A stretch of 64,000 bases of DNA from Variovorax sp. DXTD-1 (GTDB lineage: Bacteria; Pseudomonadota; Gammaproteobacteria; Burkholderiales; Burkholderiaceae_C): NCBI RefSeq assembly GCF_003984625.1, contig NZ_RWKH01000021.1, forward strand, positions 44,009-108,008, in the 5' to 3' direction. Both the position numbers and the translations under genes were made by a program. The notes under the pieces were generated by a model that was given only the letters and a program-made list of their open reading frames with translations, was not told the DNA's origin and ran no database searches. This document shows positions 24,742 through 35,327 of the stretch, piece by piece. Every line of letters begins with the position of its first letter. Position 1 is the stretch's first letter.

Positions 24742-25767
24742 CTAGCGTCGGCCGCGCTGGAGGAACGCGACGATGATGATCACGAAACCCTGCACCGCGG
24801 CGTTGAGGTACACGCTGATGATGCTGGTGAGGTTCAGGATGTTGCTGATGACCGAGAGCAGGATCGCCCCCACCACGGTGCCGGTGATGCTGCCCGCGCC
24901 GCCCTTGAGCGCGGTGCCGCCGACGATCACCGCGGCAATGGCCTCGAGCTCCCACAGGAGGCCCGTGGTCGGCGAGGCCGAGCCCAGGCGCGGCACATAC
25001 AGCAGCGTGGCAATGCCCACGCACACGCCCAGCAGCACGTAGGTCAGGATCTTCACGCGGTCGACGTCCACCGCCGCGTAGCGCGCGACCTGCTCGTTGG
25101 AGCCGATGGCCTGCACGTAGCGGCCATAGGCCGTGCGGTTCAATATGACCCCGCCGATGATCGCAACGATCACGAACACCCACACAGGCACCGGAATGCC
25201 AACGAGGCTTGCGTAGTACACCGGCGCATAGAGGTCCGACAGGTCGTTGTCGAGCGTGAGCGCGCCGCCGTCGGCAAAGTACGTGAGATAGGCGCGAAAG
25301 ATGCCGAGCGTGCCCAGCGTGACGATGAAGGGTTCGATGCGCCCCTTGGTGATGAGCAGGCCGTGCGCCAGGCCGAACAGCGCGCCCAGCACCACCGCGA
25401 GCACCGCGCCCATCACCACGGCCATCAGCGGCGAGCCCGAGGCCGGACCGGCCCAGTTGATGAACATGATCACGCTGCCCGCGATGAGCGCGGCCATCGA
25501 GCCCACCGACAGGTCGATGCCGCCCGAGATGATCACGAAGCACATGCCCACGGCGATGATGCCGATGAAGGCCGTGCGCGTGAGCACGTTCATGGCGTTG
25601 TCGACGGTGGCAAAGTCGCTGTTGAGCAGCGTGCCGCCGATGCACAGCAGCACAAGGCCGATGACGGGGCCGAGGCCGTGCAGGCGCTCGGTCCAGCGCG
25701 GCTTGCTTTCGCTGCGGTGCTGCGCGGCTTCAGGCTGCGGCATGGGTGTCTGCTGTTCCGGTGGCAT
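24742..25767 (-). CDS. Sugar ABC transporter permease (RbsC-like)
   Basis: A 341-residue inner-membrane permease with about ten hydrophobic segments. Family hallmarks are GGIDLSVGSMAAL near residue 83, the EAA-like loop GRYVQAIGSNEQVARYAAV, and AVIVGGTALKGGAGSITGTVVGAI near the C-terminus. The ATG at 25767 is chosen, with GAGGAG upstream; a TTG six bases earlier is a possible alternative. The start overlaps the end of the ATPase gene by about 38 bases. It forms the channel through which the sugar passes in complex with the double ATPase. Confidence 0.93.
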   Translation of the reverse strand: MPPEQQTPMPQPEAAQHRSESKPRWTERLHGLGPVIGLVLLCIGGTLLNSDFATVDNAMNVLTRTAFIGIIAVGMCFVIISGGIDLSVGSMAALIAGSVIMFINWAGPASGSPLMAVVMGAVLAVVLGALFGLAHGLLITKGRIEPFIVTLGTLGIFRAYLTYFADGGALTLDNDLSDLYAPVYYASLVGIPVPVWVFVIVAIIGGVILNRTAYGRYVQAIGSNEQVARYAAVDVDRVKILTYVLLGVCVGIATLLYVPRLGSASPTTGLLWELEAIAAVIVGGTALKGGAGSITGTVVGAILLSVISNILNLTSIISVYLNAAVQGFVIIIVAFLQRGRR

Positions 25768-27265
25768 GAGCAATGAGCTCCTCTTCAGTCAAGTTGTCGG
25801 CGTTGAGCGTGGCGACGAGGCGCCCCGCGCGCATCACCGCCACGCGGTGGCACAGGCCGATGAGTTCCATCAGTTCCGACGAAACGACGATCACCGCGAG
25901 CCCTTCGCGGGCAAGTCGCTGGATCAGGAAATAGATGTCGCGCTTGGCGCCGATGTCGACGCCGCGCGTGGGCTCGTCGAGCACCACCACCTTGGGCCTG
26001 GGCTGCAGCACCTTGGCGAGCGCGAGTTTCTGCTGGTTGCCGCCCGAGAGCGACGATGCGCGCACGTCGAGCGAGCCGGTGCGAATGCCGTAGTCCTTCA
26101 CGGCCGCGGCCAGCGCGCCGCGTTCGGCATCGGGCTGGAGCCATGGGCGGGTGTAGCGCTCGAGGGCCATCAGCGTGAGGTTCTGGCGCAGCCCGAAGTT
26201 CACGTGCAGGCCCTTGCCCTTGCGGTCTTCGCTCAGGTAGGTGAGGCCGTGCTTTGCGGCGTCGCGCGGATTGCGCCAGCCCTTCCTGTCGGGCACCGGC
26301 GTGCCGAGCATCTCGACCTGTCCGCTGGCCGGCCTGAGGCCCAGCAGGCCTTCGAACAGCTCGGTGCGGCCCGCGCCGACCAGGCCCGCAAAGCCGAGGA
26401 TCTCTCCGGGGCGCACTTCAAAACCAACGTCGTTCGCCCAGCCCGGCACGCTGAAGTTGCGCACGCGCATGGCGGGCGCGTCGGCGGCCACCACCACATC
26501 GCGCGGCGGGTACAGGTCGGCCAACTCGCGGCCCACCATGAGGTTGGCCATCTGCTGGCGCGAGACCTCGGGCGTGGGTGCACGCGCGACAAAGCGGCCG
26601 TCGCGCATCACGATCACCTCGTCGGTCACCTGCTCCACCTCGTCGAGCTTGTGCGAGATGTAGACGATGGTCACGCCGTCGGCGCGCAGCTGCGCAATGA
26701 GCTTGAAGAGCCGCTCGGTCTCGCCCGGCGTGAGCGTGGCGGTGGGCTCGTCCATGATGAGCAGGCGCGCGCGGCGGGCAATGGCCTTGGCAATTTCGAC
26801 GAGCTGCTTTTCCGCGACGATGAGGCGGCGCACCTTGGTCCGCGGGTCGACCTGCAGGCCCACCGCGGCCAATGCGGCGGCGGCATCGCGCTCCATCGAC
26901 GCATCGTCGAGCAGCCAGCCTTTCTTCTTCTCGTGGCCGAGGAAGATGTTCTGCGCCACGCTCAGGTCTTCGGCAAGATTGAATTCCTGGTGGATCAGCA
27001 CGATGCCCAGTGCCTCCGCATCGCGCGAGCTCGTGAACTGCTGCGCCTCGCCGTTGATGCGCAGCACGCCGCCAGTGAGCGACTCGTACCCCGCAAGAAT
27101 CTTCATCAGCGTCGACTTTCCGGCGCCGTTCTCGCCGAGCAGCCCATAGACGCGGCCTGGCGCCAGCGAAAAGCTCACGCCGTGCAGCACCTGCACGGGG
27201 CCGAAGGCCTTCACCACATCGGCAAACTCGACCGCCACGCTTCCCTTGGTTTCTGCTGCGGTCAT
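25730..27265 (-). CDS. Sugar ABC transporter ATPase with two nucleotide-binding domains (RbsA/XylG-like)
   Basis: A 511-residue protein in which two ABC domains are fused, as is usual in CUT2 sugar importers. The first domain has Walker A GENGAGKST at residues 44-52, IVAEKQLVEIAKA in place of the LSGGQ signature region, and LIMDEPTATL. The second domain has GLVGAGRTE in place of a canonical Walker A, SLSGGNQQKLALAK and VVLDEPTRGVDIGAK. The divergent second site is normal in this family. The ATG at 27265 overlaps the ROK gene stop by ATGA. It drives sugar uptake. Confidence 0.93.
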   Translation of the reverse strand: MTAAETKGSVAVEFADVVKAFGPVQVLHGVSFSLAPGRVYGLLGENGAGKSTLMKILAGYESLTGGVLRINGEAQQFTSSRDAEALGIVLIHQEFNLAEDLSVAQNIFLGHEKKKGWLLDDASMERDAAAALAAVGLQVDPRTKVRRLIVAEKQLVEIAKAIARRARLLIMDEPTATLTPGETERLFKLIAQLRADGVTIVYISHKLDEVEQVTDEVIVMRDGRFVARAPTPEVSRQQMANLMVGRELADLYPPRDVVVAADAPAMRVRNFSVPGWANDVGFEVRPGEILGFAGLVGAGRTELFEGLLGLRPASGQVEMLGTPVPDRKGWRNPRDAAKHGLTYLSEDRKGKGLHVNFGLRQNLTLMALERYTRPWLQPDAERGALAAAVKDYGIRTGSLDVRASSLSGGNQQKLALAKVLQPRPKVVVLDEPTRGVDIGAKRDIYFLIQRLAREGLAVIVVSSELMELIGLCHRVAVMRAGRLVATLNADNLTEEELIAHATGTADTHAAA

Positions 27266-28464
27266 GGCGCCACTCCGCGGACTTTCAGTGTTTCGTGCAT
27301 GGCGAGTACGCCGGCGCCGATCAGCCCGCCCTGCACGCCCAGCGGCGTGTACTGGATCTCCAGGTGCCGGGTCGAGAGCGCGAGCGAGCGCTGGTAGACG
27401 CTCTGCCGCACGGCCGCCAGAAACAGCGGCCCGATGCGCGTGATGCCACCGCCGATGAACACGTGTGACGGATTGAAGAAATTCACCACCGACGCCAGCA
27501 TCTGGCCGATGAGGTTGCCGGCGCTCTGGATGATGCCGTTGGCCGCCGTGTCGCCCGCGCGGCTCGCCTGGCCGACGTCGACCGCCTCGATGCGCCCATG
27601 CACGCGCAGGCACTCGGCGAGCATGGCGCTTTCGCCGGCTTCGGCCGCCTGCACGGCCATGCGCGTGATGGCCGGCCCCGCCGCCATGGCTTCCACACAG
27701 CCCACGTTGCCGCAGTGGCAGCGCGGGCCTTCCTGGTCGACGCAGATGTGCCCCACGTCGCCGGCCGAACCGGCGGCGCCGCGATAGACCTCGCCATGGC
27801 AGACGATGCCGCAGCCGATGCCGGTGCCAATCTTGATCACGAGAAAGTTGTTGAGCGAGCGCTTCAGCCGCCAGAGTTCGCCAAGCGCCATCAGGTTCAC
27901 GTCGTTGTCGACGAAGACGGGCGCCGCGTAGTCCTCGCGCAGGTAGTCGCGGATCGAGAAGCTGTCCCATGCCGGCATCAGCGGCGGGTTCACGAGCTGC
28001 CCGATCTCGAAGTTGACGGGGCCCGGCACACCGATGCCGATGCCGAGCACGTTCCTGGCGCTGCTGTTGCAGCGCGCAAGCAGCTCGCGCATCAGCACGC
28101 GCACGCGGGCCAGTACCACGGCGGGGCCTTCGCGCACGTCGGCGGGTTCGTCGTGCTGTGCAAGCACGGTGAGATCCGGTCGCAGCACCGCAACGTCGAG
28201 GCTGGTGGCGCCAATGTCGATGCCGACCAGCACGCCCAGGCCGGCATGCAGCTGCAGGTTTTCCGCACGCCGCCCGCCGGATGAGCGCTGGAGACCGGCC
28301 TCGGCCAGGAGACCCTGCTCGACCAGGCCCGCAATCAGCGCATTCGCCTTGCTCTTGGAAAAGCCGAGTTGTTCGGCCATGGCATGGCGCGAGCCGCCGG
28401 CCGACCAGAAGGTGGTCTCCAGCAACCGCATTTCGTCCGCAGTGATGCCGCTCCAGCGTGTCAC
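27262..28464 (-). CDS. ROK-family transcriptional regulator of the sugar operon
   Basis: A 400-residue regulator. An N-terminal winged helix (HAMAEQLGFSKSKANALIAGL, about 27-47) precedes the sugar-kinase-like ROK domain with GIDIGATS at 81-88, FVDNDVN and the zinc-binding CHCGNVGC (cysteines 249, 251 and 256, with H239). The presence of the HTH makes it a regulator of the NagC/XylR type rather than a glucokinase. The GTG start at 28464 is preceded by GGAGA. As first gene of the operon it likely controls its own promoter and responds to the transported sugar. Confidence 0.91.
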   Translation of the reverse strand: MTRWSGITADEMRLLETTFWSAGGSRHAMAEQLGFSKSKANALIAGLVEQGLLAEAGLQRSSGGRRAENLQLHAGLGVLVGIDIGATSLDVAVLRPDLTVLAQHDEPADVREGPAVVLARVRVLMRELLARCNSSARNVLGIGIGVPGPVNFEIGQLVNPPLMPAWDSFSIRDYLREDYAAPVFVDNDVNLMALGELWRLKRSLNNFLVIKIGTGIGCGIVCHGEVYRGAAGSAGDVGHICVDQEGPRCHCGNVGCVEAMAAGPAITRMAVQAAEAGESAMLAECLRVHGRIEAVDVGQASRAGDTAANGIIQSAGNLIGQMLASVVNFFNPSHVFIGGGITRIGPLFLAAVRQSVYQRSLALSTRHLEIQYTPLGVQGGLIGAGVLAMHETLKVRGVAP

Positions 28465-28527
28465 GCGTTGTTGTCTCCGTCTTTGTTGCCTGCTGCCCCA
28501 AGGCTCGCCGCAGGTGAATGAACGCGA

Positions 28528-28556
28528 ATACTAGAGGCAGGTCTTCAGCCGGACAA
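28528..28556 (-). promoter_or_regulatory. Candidate promoter of the ROK/sugar ABC operon
   Basis: On the minus strand, TTGTCC (28551-28556) and TAGTAT (28528-28533) are separated by 17 bases. Each matches the sigma-70 consensus at four of six positions. It lies 64 bases before the GTG start. Confidence 0.55.
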
Positions 28557-28577
28557 GGCTGAACTTCGACCAAATTC

Positions 28578-28602
28578 AGATCGAAGATATCGGGAGATCG
28601 AA
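28578..28602. promoter_or_regulatory. Direct repeat AGATCGAA upstream of the ROK promoter
   Basis: The octamer AGATCGAA occurs at 28578-28585 and 28595-28602, 17 bases apart, with a partly inverted TTCGACC at 28565-28571. The position just upstream of the candidate -35 box suggests binding by a regulator, perhaps the ROK protein. Confidence 0.45.
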
Positions 28603-28613
28603 CTTTGCGGACG

Positions 28614-28636
28614 AAAAAAAGCCGCCCGGAGGCGGC
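28614..28636 (-). terminator. Rho-independent terminator of the ATP synthase operon
   Basis: The stem GCCGCC-CGGA-GGCGGC (28621-28636) is followed on the minus strand by a run of seven T (the A run at 28614-28620). It lies 37 bases after the atpC stop. Confidence 0.9.
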
Positions 28637-28672
28637 TTTCTTCTGGCGGGCCCGGCGGGGCTGCCGCGGTAT

Positions 28673-29092
28673 TTACTTCTTCTGGCGGTACTTGCGAAGC
28701 GCCGCGATCTGGGCAGCCATGACGGCGAGTTCGGATTGCGCCATGGCAATGTCGATGTCGCTCTTGGCGTTCTTGAGCGCTTCCTCGGCGGCGGCCTTGG
28801 CCTGGTTGGCCTTTTCGTCGTCGAGGTCCTTGCCGCGAATGGCGGTGTCGGACAGCACGGTGACGGTGTCGGGCTGCACTTCGAGAATGCCGCCAGCCAC
28901 GAAGACGAACTCTTCGCCGCCGTCGGCCGTTTCGATGCGCACTGCCCCCGGGCGGATGCGCGTGATCAGCGGCGTGTGGCGCGGATAGATGCCGAGCTCG
29001 CCGGCTTCACCGGGCAGCGCGACGAACTTGGCCTCGCCCGAGAAGATCGACTCTTCCGCGGAGACCACGTCGACGTGAATGGTGTTTGCCAT
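28673..29092 (-). CDS. atpC: F1Fo ATP synthase epsilon subunit
   Basis: A 139-residue central-stalk subunit that couples rotation to the c-ring and inhibits ATP hydrolysis. The N-terminal beta-sandwich has the family pattern IHVDVVSAEESIFSGEA and GELGIYPRHTPLIT. The C-terminal helical hairpin ends in MAAQIAALRKYRQKK. It is the last gene of the operon, 18 bases after atpD, and a terminator follows. Confidence 0.96.
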   Translation of the reverse strand: MANTIHVDVVSAEESIFSGEAKFVALPGEAGELGIYPRHTPLITRIRPGAVRIETADGGEEFVFVAGGILEVQPDTVTVLSDTAIRGKDLDDEKANQAKAAAEEALKNAKSDIDIAMAQSELAVMAAQIAALRKYRQKK

Positions 29093-29110
29093 GTGCGTTC
29101 CTGCGCCGCT

Positions 29111-30526
29111 TTACGCGACCTTCTTGGCCTTCTCGAAAGCCTCGTCGATGGTACCGACCATGTAGAACGCTTGTTCCGGCAGGTGGTCGGCTTCGCCGTT
29201 CACGATCATCTTGAAGCCGCGGATGGTTTCGGCCAGCGGCACGTACTTGCCGGGCGAGCCCGTGAACACTTCGGCCACGTGGAACGGCTGCGACAGGAAG
29301 CGCTGGATCTTGCGGGCGCGGGCCACGGCAAGCTTGTCTTCCGGTGCCAGTTCGTCCATGCCCAGAATCGCGATGATGTCGCGCAGTTCCTTGTAGCGCT
29401 GCAGCGTGCCTTGCACGGCGCGGGCCACGTTGTAGTGCTCTTCGCCGACCACGTTTGGGTCGAGCTGGCGCGAGGTCGAGTCGAGCGGGTCCACGGCGGG
29501 GTAGATACCGAGCGAAGCGATGTCGCGCGACAGCACCACGGTGGAATCCAGGTGGGCGAAGGTGGTGGCGGGCGACGGGTCGGTCAAGTCGTCGGCCGGC
29601 ACGTACACGGCCTGGATCGAGGTGATCGAGCCGACCTTGGTCGAGGTAATGCGCTCTTGCAGGCGGCCCATTTCTTCGGCCAGCGTCGGCTGGTAGCCCA
29701 CGGCGGAAGGCATGCGGCCCAGCAGAGCCGACACTTCGGTACCGGCCAGCGTGTAGCGGTAGATGTTGTCCACGAAGAACAGCACGTCGCGGCCTTCGTC
29801 GCGGAACGACTCGGCAATGGTCAGGCCGGTCAGGGCCACGCGCAGGCGGTTGCCCGGGGGTTCGTTCATCTGGCCGTAGACCATGGCCACCTTCGAGTCC
29901 TCGAGCTTCTCGAGGTTCACGACGCCGGAGTCGGCCATCTCGTGATAGAAGTCGTTGCCTTCGCGGGTACGTTCACCCACGCCGGCAAACACCGACAGAC
30001 CCGAGTGAGCCTTGGCGATGTTGTTGATGAGTTCCATCATGTTCACGGTCTTGCCCACGCCGGCGCCGCCGAACAGGCCCACCTTGCCGCCCTTGGCAAA
30101 CGGGCACACGAGGTCGATCACCTTGATGCCGGTTTCCAGCAGGTCTTGCGAGGGCGACAGTTCGTCGTATGCGGGTGCCTTGCGGTGGATCGAAGCGGTG
30201 AGCTCCTGGCCGACCGGGCCGCGCTCGTCGATGGGCGCGCCGAGCACGTCCATGATGCGGCCCAGCGTGGCCTTGCCGACCGGCACGGTGATGGGCGCGC
30301 CCGTGTTGGTGACGATCAGGCCGCGGCGCAGGCCGTCGGACGAGCCGAGTGCAATGGTGCGCACCACGCCGTCGCCGAGCTGCTGCTGGACTTCGAGGGT
30401 CAGCGCGCTGCCCTCGAACTTCAAGGCGTCATAGACCTTCGGCATCTGGTCGCGCGGGAACTCCACGTCGACCACAGCGCCGATACATTGAACGATCTTG
30501 CCTTGCACTGCGTTTGCTTGAGCCAT
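29111..30526 (-). CDS. atpD: F1Fo ATP synthase beta subunit
   Basis: A 471-residue catalytic subunit. The P-loop GGAGVGKT is at residues 153-160, the catalytic-glutamate segment is GERTREGND, and Walker B lies in DVLFFVDNIYRYT. The signature PAVDPLDSTSR is present near residue 355. It forms the three catalytic sites of F1 with alpha. It lies between atpG and atpC in the standard order. Confidence 0.97.
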   Translation of the reverse strand: MAQANAVQGKIVQCIGAVVDVEFPRDQMPKVYDALKFEGSALTLEVQQQLGDGVVRTIALGSSDGLRRGLIVTNTGAPITVPVGKATLGRIMDVLGAPIDERGPVGQELTASIHRKAPAYDELSPSQDLLETGIKVIDLVCPFAKGGKVGLFGGAGVGKTVNMMELINNIAKAHSGLSVFAGVGERTREGNDFYHEMADSGVVNLEKLEDSKVAMVYGQMNEPPGNRLRVALTGLTIAESFRDEGRDVLFFVDNIYRYTLAGTEVSALLGRMPSAVGYQPTLAEEMGRLQERITSTKVGSITSIQAVYVPADDLTDPSPATTFAHLDSTVVLSRDIASLGIYPAVDPLDSTSRQLDPNVVGEEHYNVARAVQGTLQRYKELRDIIAILGMDELAPEDKLAVARARKIQRFLSQPFHVAEVFTGSPGKYVPLAETIRGFKMIVNGEADHLPEQAFYMVGTIDEAFEKAKKVA

Positions 30527-30574
30527 GTGTGCTCCGATAAAAATTGTTTGTAGGGGGACGACCGTGAAACTGGC

Positions 30575-31450
30575 TTACACGCCCGCGGCTGCCGCCGCGC
30601 CCGAGACGATCTCGGAGAGTTCCTTGGTGATGCCGGCCTGACGGGTCTTGTTGTAGACCAGCTTGAGCTCGCTGATCACATTGCCGGCGTTGTCGGTTGC
30701 AGCCTTCATCGCAACCATGCGGGCCGAGTGCTCGGACGCCATGTTCTCGGCCACGGCCTGGTAGACCAGCGACTCCACATAGCGCACCAGCAGCTCATCG
30801 ATCACGCTTTCAGGATCGGGCTCGTAGATGTAGTCCCACGAGTGCTGGCCCTCTCCGACCTGCAGCGATTCGGCCGCGAGCGGAAGCAGGGGCTCGACGA
30901 TCGGCTCTTGCTTGATGGTGTTGATGAACTTCGTGTAGCACAGGTACACCGCGGACAGCTTGCCTTCGGCATAGGCGTCGAGCAGCGTCTTGACCGGACC
31001 GATGAGCTTGTCCAGGTGCGGCGTGTCGCCCAGGTGGGTGACGTGCGCGACCACGCGGGCGCCGATGCGGTTCAGAAAGCCCAGGCCCTTGCTGCCGATG
31101 GCCACCGACTCGATGGCCGTGCCGGCCGCCTGCGCTTCGCGCAGCTTGGTGGTCACGGCGCGCAACAGGTTGGTGTTCAAGCCGCCGCACAAACCCTTGT
31201 CGCTCGTCACGATGATGAAGCCGACGGCCTTGGCCTCGTTCGTCTTCATGAACGCGTGAACGTATTCGGGGTTTGCACGGCCCAGGTTGGCCGCGATGTT
31301 GCGAATCTTCTCGCTGTAGGGGCGCGCGGCGCGCATGCGCTCCTGCGCCTTGCGCATCTTGGAGACCGAGACCATTTCCATGGCCTTGGTGATCTTCTTG
31401 GTGTTTTCCACCGATTTGATCTTGCCGCGGATTTCCTTACCAGCTGCCAT
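30575..31450 (-). CDS. atpG: F1Fo ATP synthase gamma subunit
   Basis: A 291-residue rotor shaft. The N-terminal helix starts AAGKEIRGKIKSVENTKKIT and the C-terminal helix ends NKTRQAGITKELSEIVSGAA, both strongly conserved. The middle contains VTSDKGLCGGLN, the usual marker of the family. It turns within the alpha3beta3 hexamer. The spacing to atpA (21 bases) and to atpD (48 bases) is ordinary. Confidence 0.97.
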   Translation of the reverse strand: MAAGKEIRGKIKSVENTKKITKAMEMVSVSKMRKAQERMRAARPYSEKIRNIAANLGRANPEYVHAFMKTNEAKAVGFIIVTSDKGLCGGLNTNLLRAVTTKLREAQAAGTAIESVAIGSKGLGFLNRIGARVVAHVTHLGDTPHLDKLIGPVKTLLDAYAEGKLSAVYLCYTKFINTIKQEPIVEPLLPLAAESLQVGEGQHSWDYIYEPDPESVIDELLVRYVESLVYQAVAENMASEHSARMVAMKAATDNAGNVISELKLVYNKTRQAGITKELSEIVSGAAAAAGV

Positions 31451-31471
31451 GGGGGCTCCTTGTCAGGTCGA

Positions 31472-33025
<1,554 letters not shown>

Positions 33026-33074
33026 GACTCTTTCCTTCTTTCTGTAAATGGGGCCAACTGGCTGCCGGCCGCCG

Positions 33075-33605
33075 TCAGGCGGTCAGCGCCGCTTTCATTT
33101 GTTCGAGGCGCGCCCTGACCGAGGTGTCGAGCACTTCGTCGCCAACCACGGCACGGATGCCGCCGATGAGCGAGGGGTCGAGTTCGACCCGCGTCGTGAG
33201 CTTGCGCGCAAAGCGCCGCTCCAGCGCCGCGCCAACCTCTTGCAGCGCCGCGTCGTCGATCGGAAAAGCGCTGTAGATCACGGCATCGGCAGCCCCGCTG
33301 CGCGCATTGCACAAGGCACGGAACTGGATTGCCACTTCGGGCAATGCAGCCAACCGGCCGTTGTCGATAACGGCGCGCAGAAAGTTCTTGCCCGCATCGG
33401 GCAAGGGCTGCTTCGAAAGCCCGGCGATCAGCTCGAACACCTGCTCGGGCGGCACCTTCGGGTTGGCCGCGAACTCCAGGAGCTGCGGGTTGCCGGCGAC
33501 GGACGCCAGCTGGTCGAGCCAGCCTGCCGTGCCTTCGAGATCGCCGGAGCACGCCTTGAACAGCGCCTCGGCGTAGGGACGGGCAATGGTCGCGAGTTCG
33601 GCCAT
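33075..33605 (-). CDS. atpH: F1Fo ATP synthase delta subunit
   Basis: A 176-residue peripheral-stalk subunit that holds the F1 head to subunit b. The N-terminal helical domain begins ATIARPYAEALFKA and the C-terminal part contains the conserved LDPSLIGGIRAVVGDEVLDTSV. Length is normal. It starts seven bases after atpF. Confidence 0.95.
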   Translation of the reverse strand: MAELATIARPYAEALFKACSGDLEGTAGWLDQLASVAGNPQLLEFAANPKVPPEQVFELIAGLSKQPLPDAGKNFLRAVIDNGRLAALPEVAIQFRALCNARSGAADAVIYSAFPIDDAALQEVGAALERRFARKLTTRVELDPSLIGGIRAVVGDEVLDTSVRARLEQMKAALTA

Positions 33606-33612
33606 GTCGTCC

Positions 33613-34083
33613 TCAGAGCTCGGTCTTCAGGCGGCTGAGCAAGTCGGCATGAACGCCGGCGTTGACTTCCTTGCGGAGAATCTGCTCGGCACCCTTGACG
33701 GCCAGTGCGGCCACCTGCTCGCGCAGCGCCTCACGCGCACGCACGGACTGCTGGTTGGCCTCTTCGCGCGCGGCGGCCACGATCTTGTTGGCCTCCTCGG
33801 TTGCACGGCTCTTGGCCTCTTCGATGATCTGCTGGGCACGGCGCTCGGCATCGGCCAGGCGGCTGGTGGTCTCGTTACGAGACGCCACCAGTTCCTGCTC
33901 GACACGCTGGTTGGCGGAGGCCAGTTCGGCCTTGGCCTTCTCGGCGGCCGCCAGGCCCGCAGCGATCTTTTGTGCTCGTTCGTCCAAGGCCTTCGCGATC
34001 GGCGGCCACACGAATTTCATCGTGAACAGCACAAGCAGCAGGAAGACGATGGCCTGAACGAACAGGGTCGCGTTGATACTCAC
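33613..34083 (-). CDS. atpF: F1Fo ATP synthase subunit b
   Basis: A 156-residue peripheral stalk subunit. One N-terminal membrane helix (ATLFVQAIVFLLLVLFTMKFVW, about 5-26) is followed by a long charged coiled coil rich in Ala, Glu and Lys that dimerises and binds delta. The GTG start at 34083 is preceded by AAAGG and matches the usual N-terminus M-S-I-N-A-T; the open frame continues upstream without similarity. Confidence 0.95.
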   Translation of the reverse strand: MSINATLFVQAIVFLLLVLFTMKFVWPPIAKALDERAQKIAAGLAAAEKAKAELASANQRVEQELVASRNETTSRLADAERRAQQIIEEAKSRATEEANKIVAAAREEANQQSVRAREALREQVAALAVKGAEQILRKEVNAGVHADLLSRLKTEL

Positions 34084-34117
34084 GGCAACACCTTTCTGGA
34101 GTGGCGTTGAACGGAAA

Positions 34118-34375
34118 TTACTTCGGCAGAGCGGCGATGAACGGGTTGGCGAAAGCGAACAGCAGGGCAATTGCCACGCCGATCAGGAACGCAGCGTCGA
34201 TCAGACCGGCCAAGATGAACATCTTGGTTTGCAGTTCGTTCATGAGTTCAGGTTGACGAGCCGACGACTCGAGGAACTTGCCACCCATCAGTGCAATACC
34301 GATGGAAGCACCGATCGCGCCGAGACCGACGATCAAACCACAAGCCAGAGCGACGAGACCGAGAACGTTTTCCAT
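34118..34375 (-). CDS. atpE: F1Fo ATP synthase subunit c
   Basis: An 85-residue proteolipid with two membrane helices and a polar loop RQPE at residues 40-43. The proton-carrying carboxylate is D60 in AGLIDAAFLIG. No sodium-site residues (the Q/E-S/T pattern) are obvious, so a proton-driven enzyme is expected. It forms the rotating ring of Fo. Confidence 0.96.
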   Translation of the reverse strand: MENVLGLVALACGLIVGLGAIGASIGIALMGGKFLESSARQPELMNELQTKMFILAGLIDAAFLIGVAIALLFAFANPFIAALPK

Positions 34376-34424
34376 GATGACTCCTTAATACAGATTGAAA
34401 GCAAACGAAAAGAAAAAAGAAAAC

Positions 34425-35303
34425 TCAATGCGCTTCATGAGCCTGGCCGAGATAGATCAGGGTCAGCATCATGAAAATGAATGCCTGAAGCGTGATCACC
34501 AGGATGTGGAAGATCGCCCAGACGGTACCGGCAATGACGTGCCCGATGGGCAGCATCACTCCCGAGAACGAAGCCGCCATCGCACCACCCATGAGCGCGA
34601 TCAGCATGAAAACGAGTTCACCCGCATACATGTTGCCGAACAACCGCATGCCGTGCGAGACGGTCTTGGCCAGGTATTCGATGACTTGCATCAGCAGGTT
34701 GATCGGCCAGAGCACCGGGTGCGCGCCGAAAGGCGCAGTGATGAGTTCATGGCCCCAGCCGCCCAGGCCCTTGATCTTGATGCTGTAGAACAGGCACAGC
34801 AGCAGCACCGAGGTCGACAGGCCGAGCGTGGTGGAGAGGTCGGCCGTGGGAACGACGCGCATGTAGGCGTGGTGCGGATCGTGTCCGGCCGCCTCGAAGA
34901 CCTTGGCCCAGAGCGAGGGCAGCAGGTCGACCGGCAGCATGTCCATGGCGTTCAAGAGGAAGATCCAGACGAACACGGTGAGCGCCAGCGGCGCAATGAA
35001 CTTGCGGCTTTTTGCGTTGTGGATGTTCGACTTGGCCTGGTTGTCGACCATTTCGACGAGCATTTCGACCGCGGCCTGGAACCGGCCCGGCACGCCCGGC
35101 GTGGCCTTGCGCGCAGCCAGCCACAGCACAAAGCAGCCCAGCGCACCCACGATCAGCGCATAGAGCACCGAGTCGAGGTTGATGACATTGAAGTCGACGA
35201 TGGCCTTCTGGACCACGGGATTGAGGCTCCAGTCAACTTGCCAGTGCTGGAGGTGGTGAACGATGTATTCACTCGCGGTCGGGGCGTGTCCTTCGGCGGC
35301 CAT
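34425..35303 (-). CDS. atpB: F1Fo ATP synthase subunit a
   Basis: A 292-residue membrane subunit that provides the proton half-channels. The essential arginine lies in the helix MRLFGNMYAGELVFMLIA, and the C-terminal helix contains LQAFIFMMLTLIYLG. The N-terminus begins with a hydrophilic stretch (SEYIVHHLQHWQVD). It is somewhat longer than the E. coli protein. Its start lies 24 bases after the atpI stop. Confidence 0.96.
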   Translation of the reverse strand: MAAEGHAPTASEYIVHHLQHWQVDWSLNPVVQKAIVDFNVINLDSVLYALIVGALGCFVLWLAARKATPGVPGRFQAAVEMLVEMVDNQAKSNIHNAKSRKFIAPLALTVFVWIFLLNAMDMLPVDLLPSLWAKVFEAAGHDPHHAYMRVVPTADLSTTLGLSTSVLLLCLFYSIKIKGLGGWGHELITAPFGAHPVLWPINLLMQVIEYLAKTVSHGMRLFGNMYAGELVFMLIALMGGAMAASFSGVMLPIGHVIAGTVWAIFHILVITLQAFIFMMLTLIYLGQAHEAH

Positions 35304-35327
35304 CTTTCAGCGTCTCTTTTTAAACAG

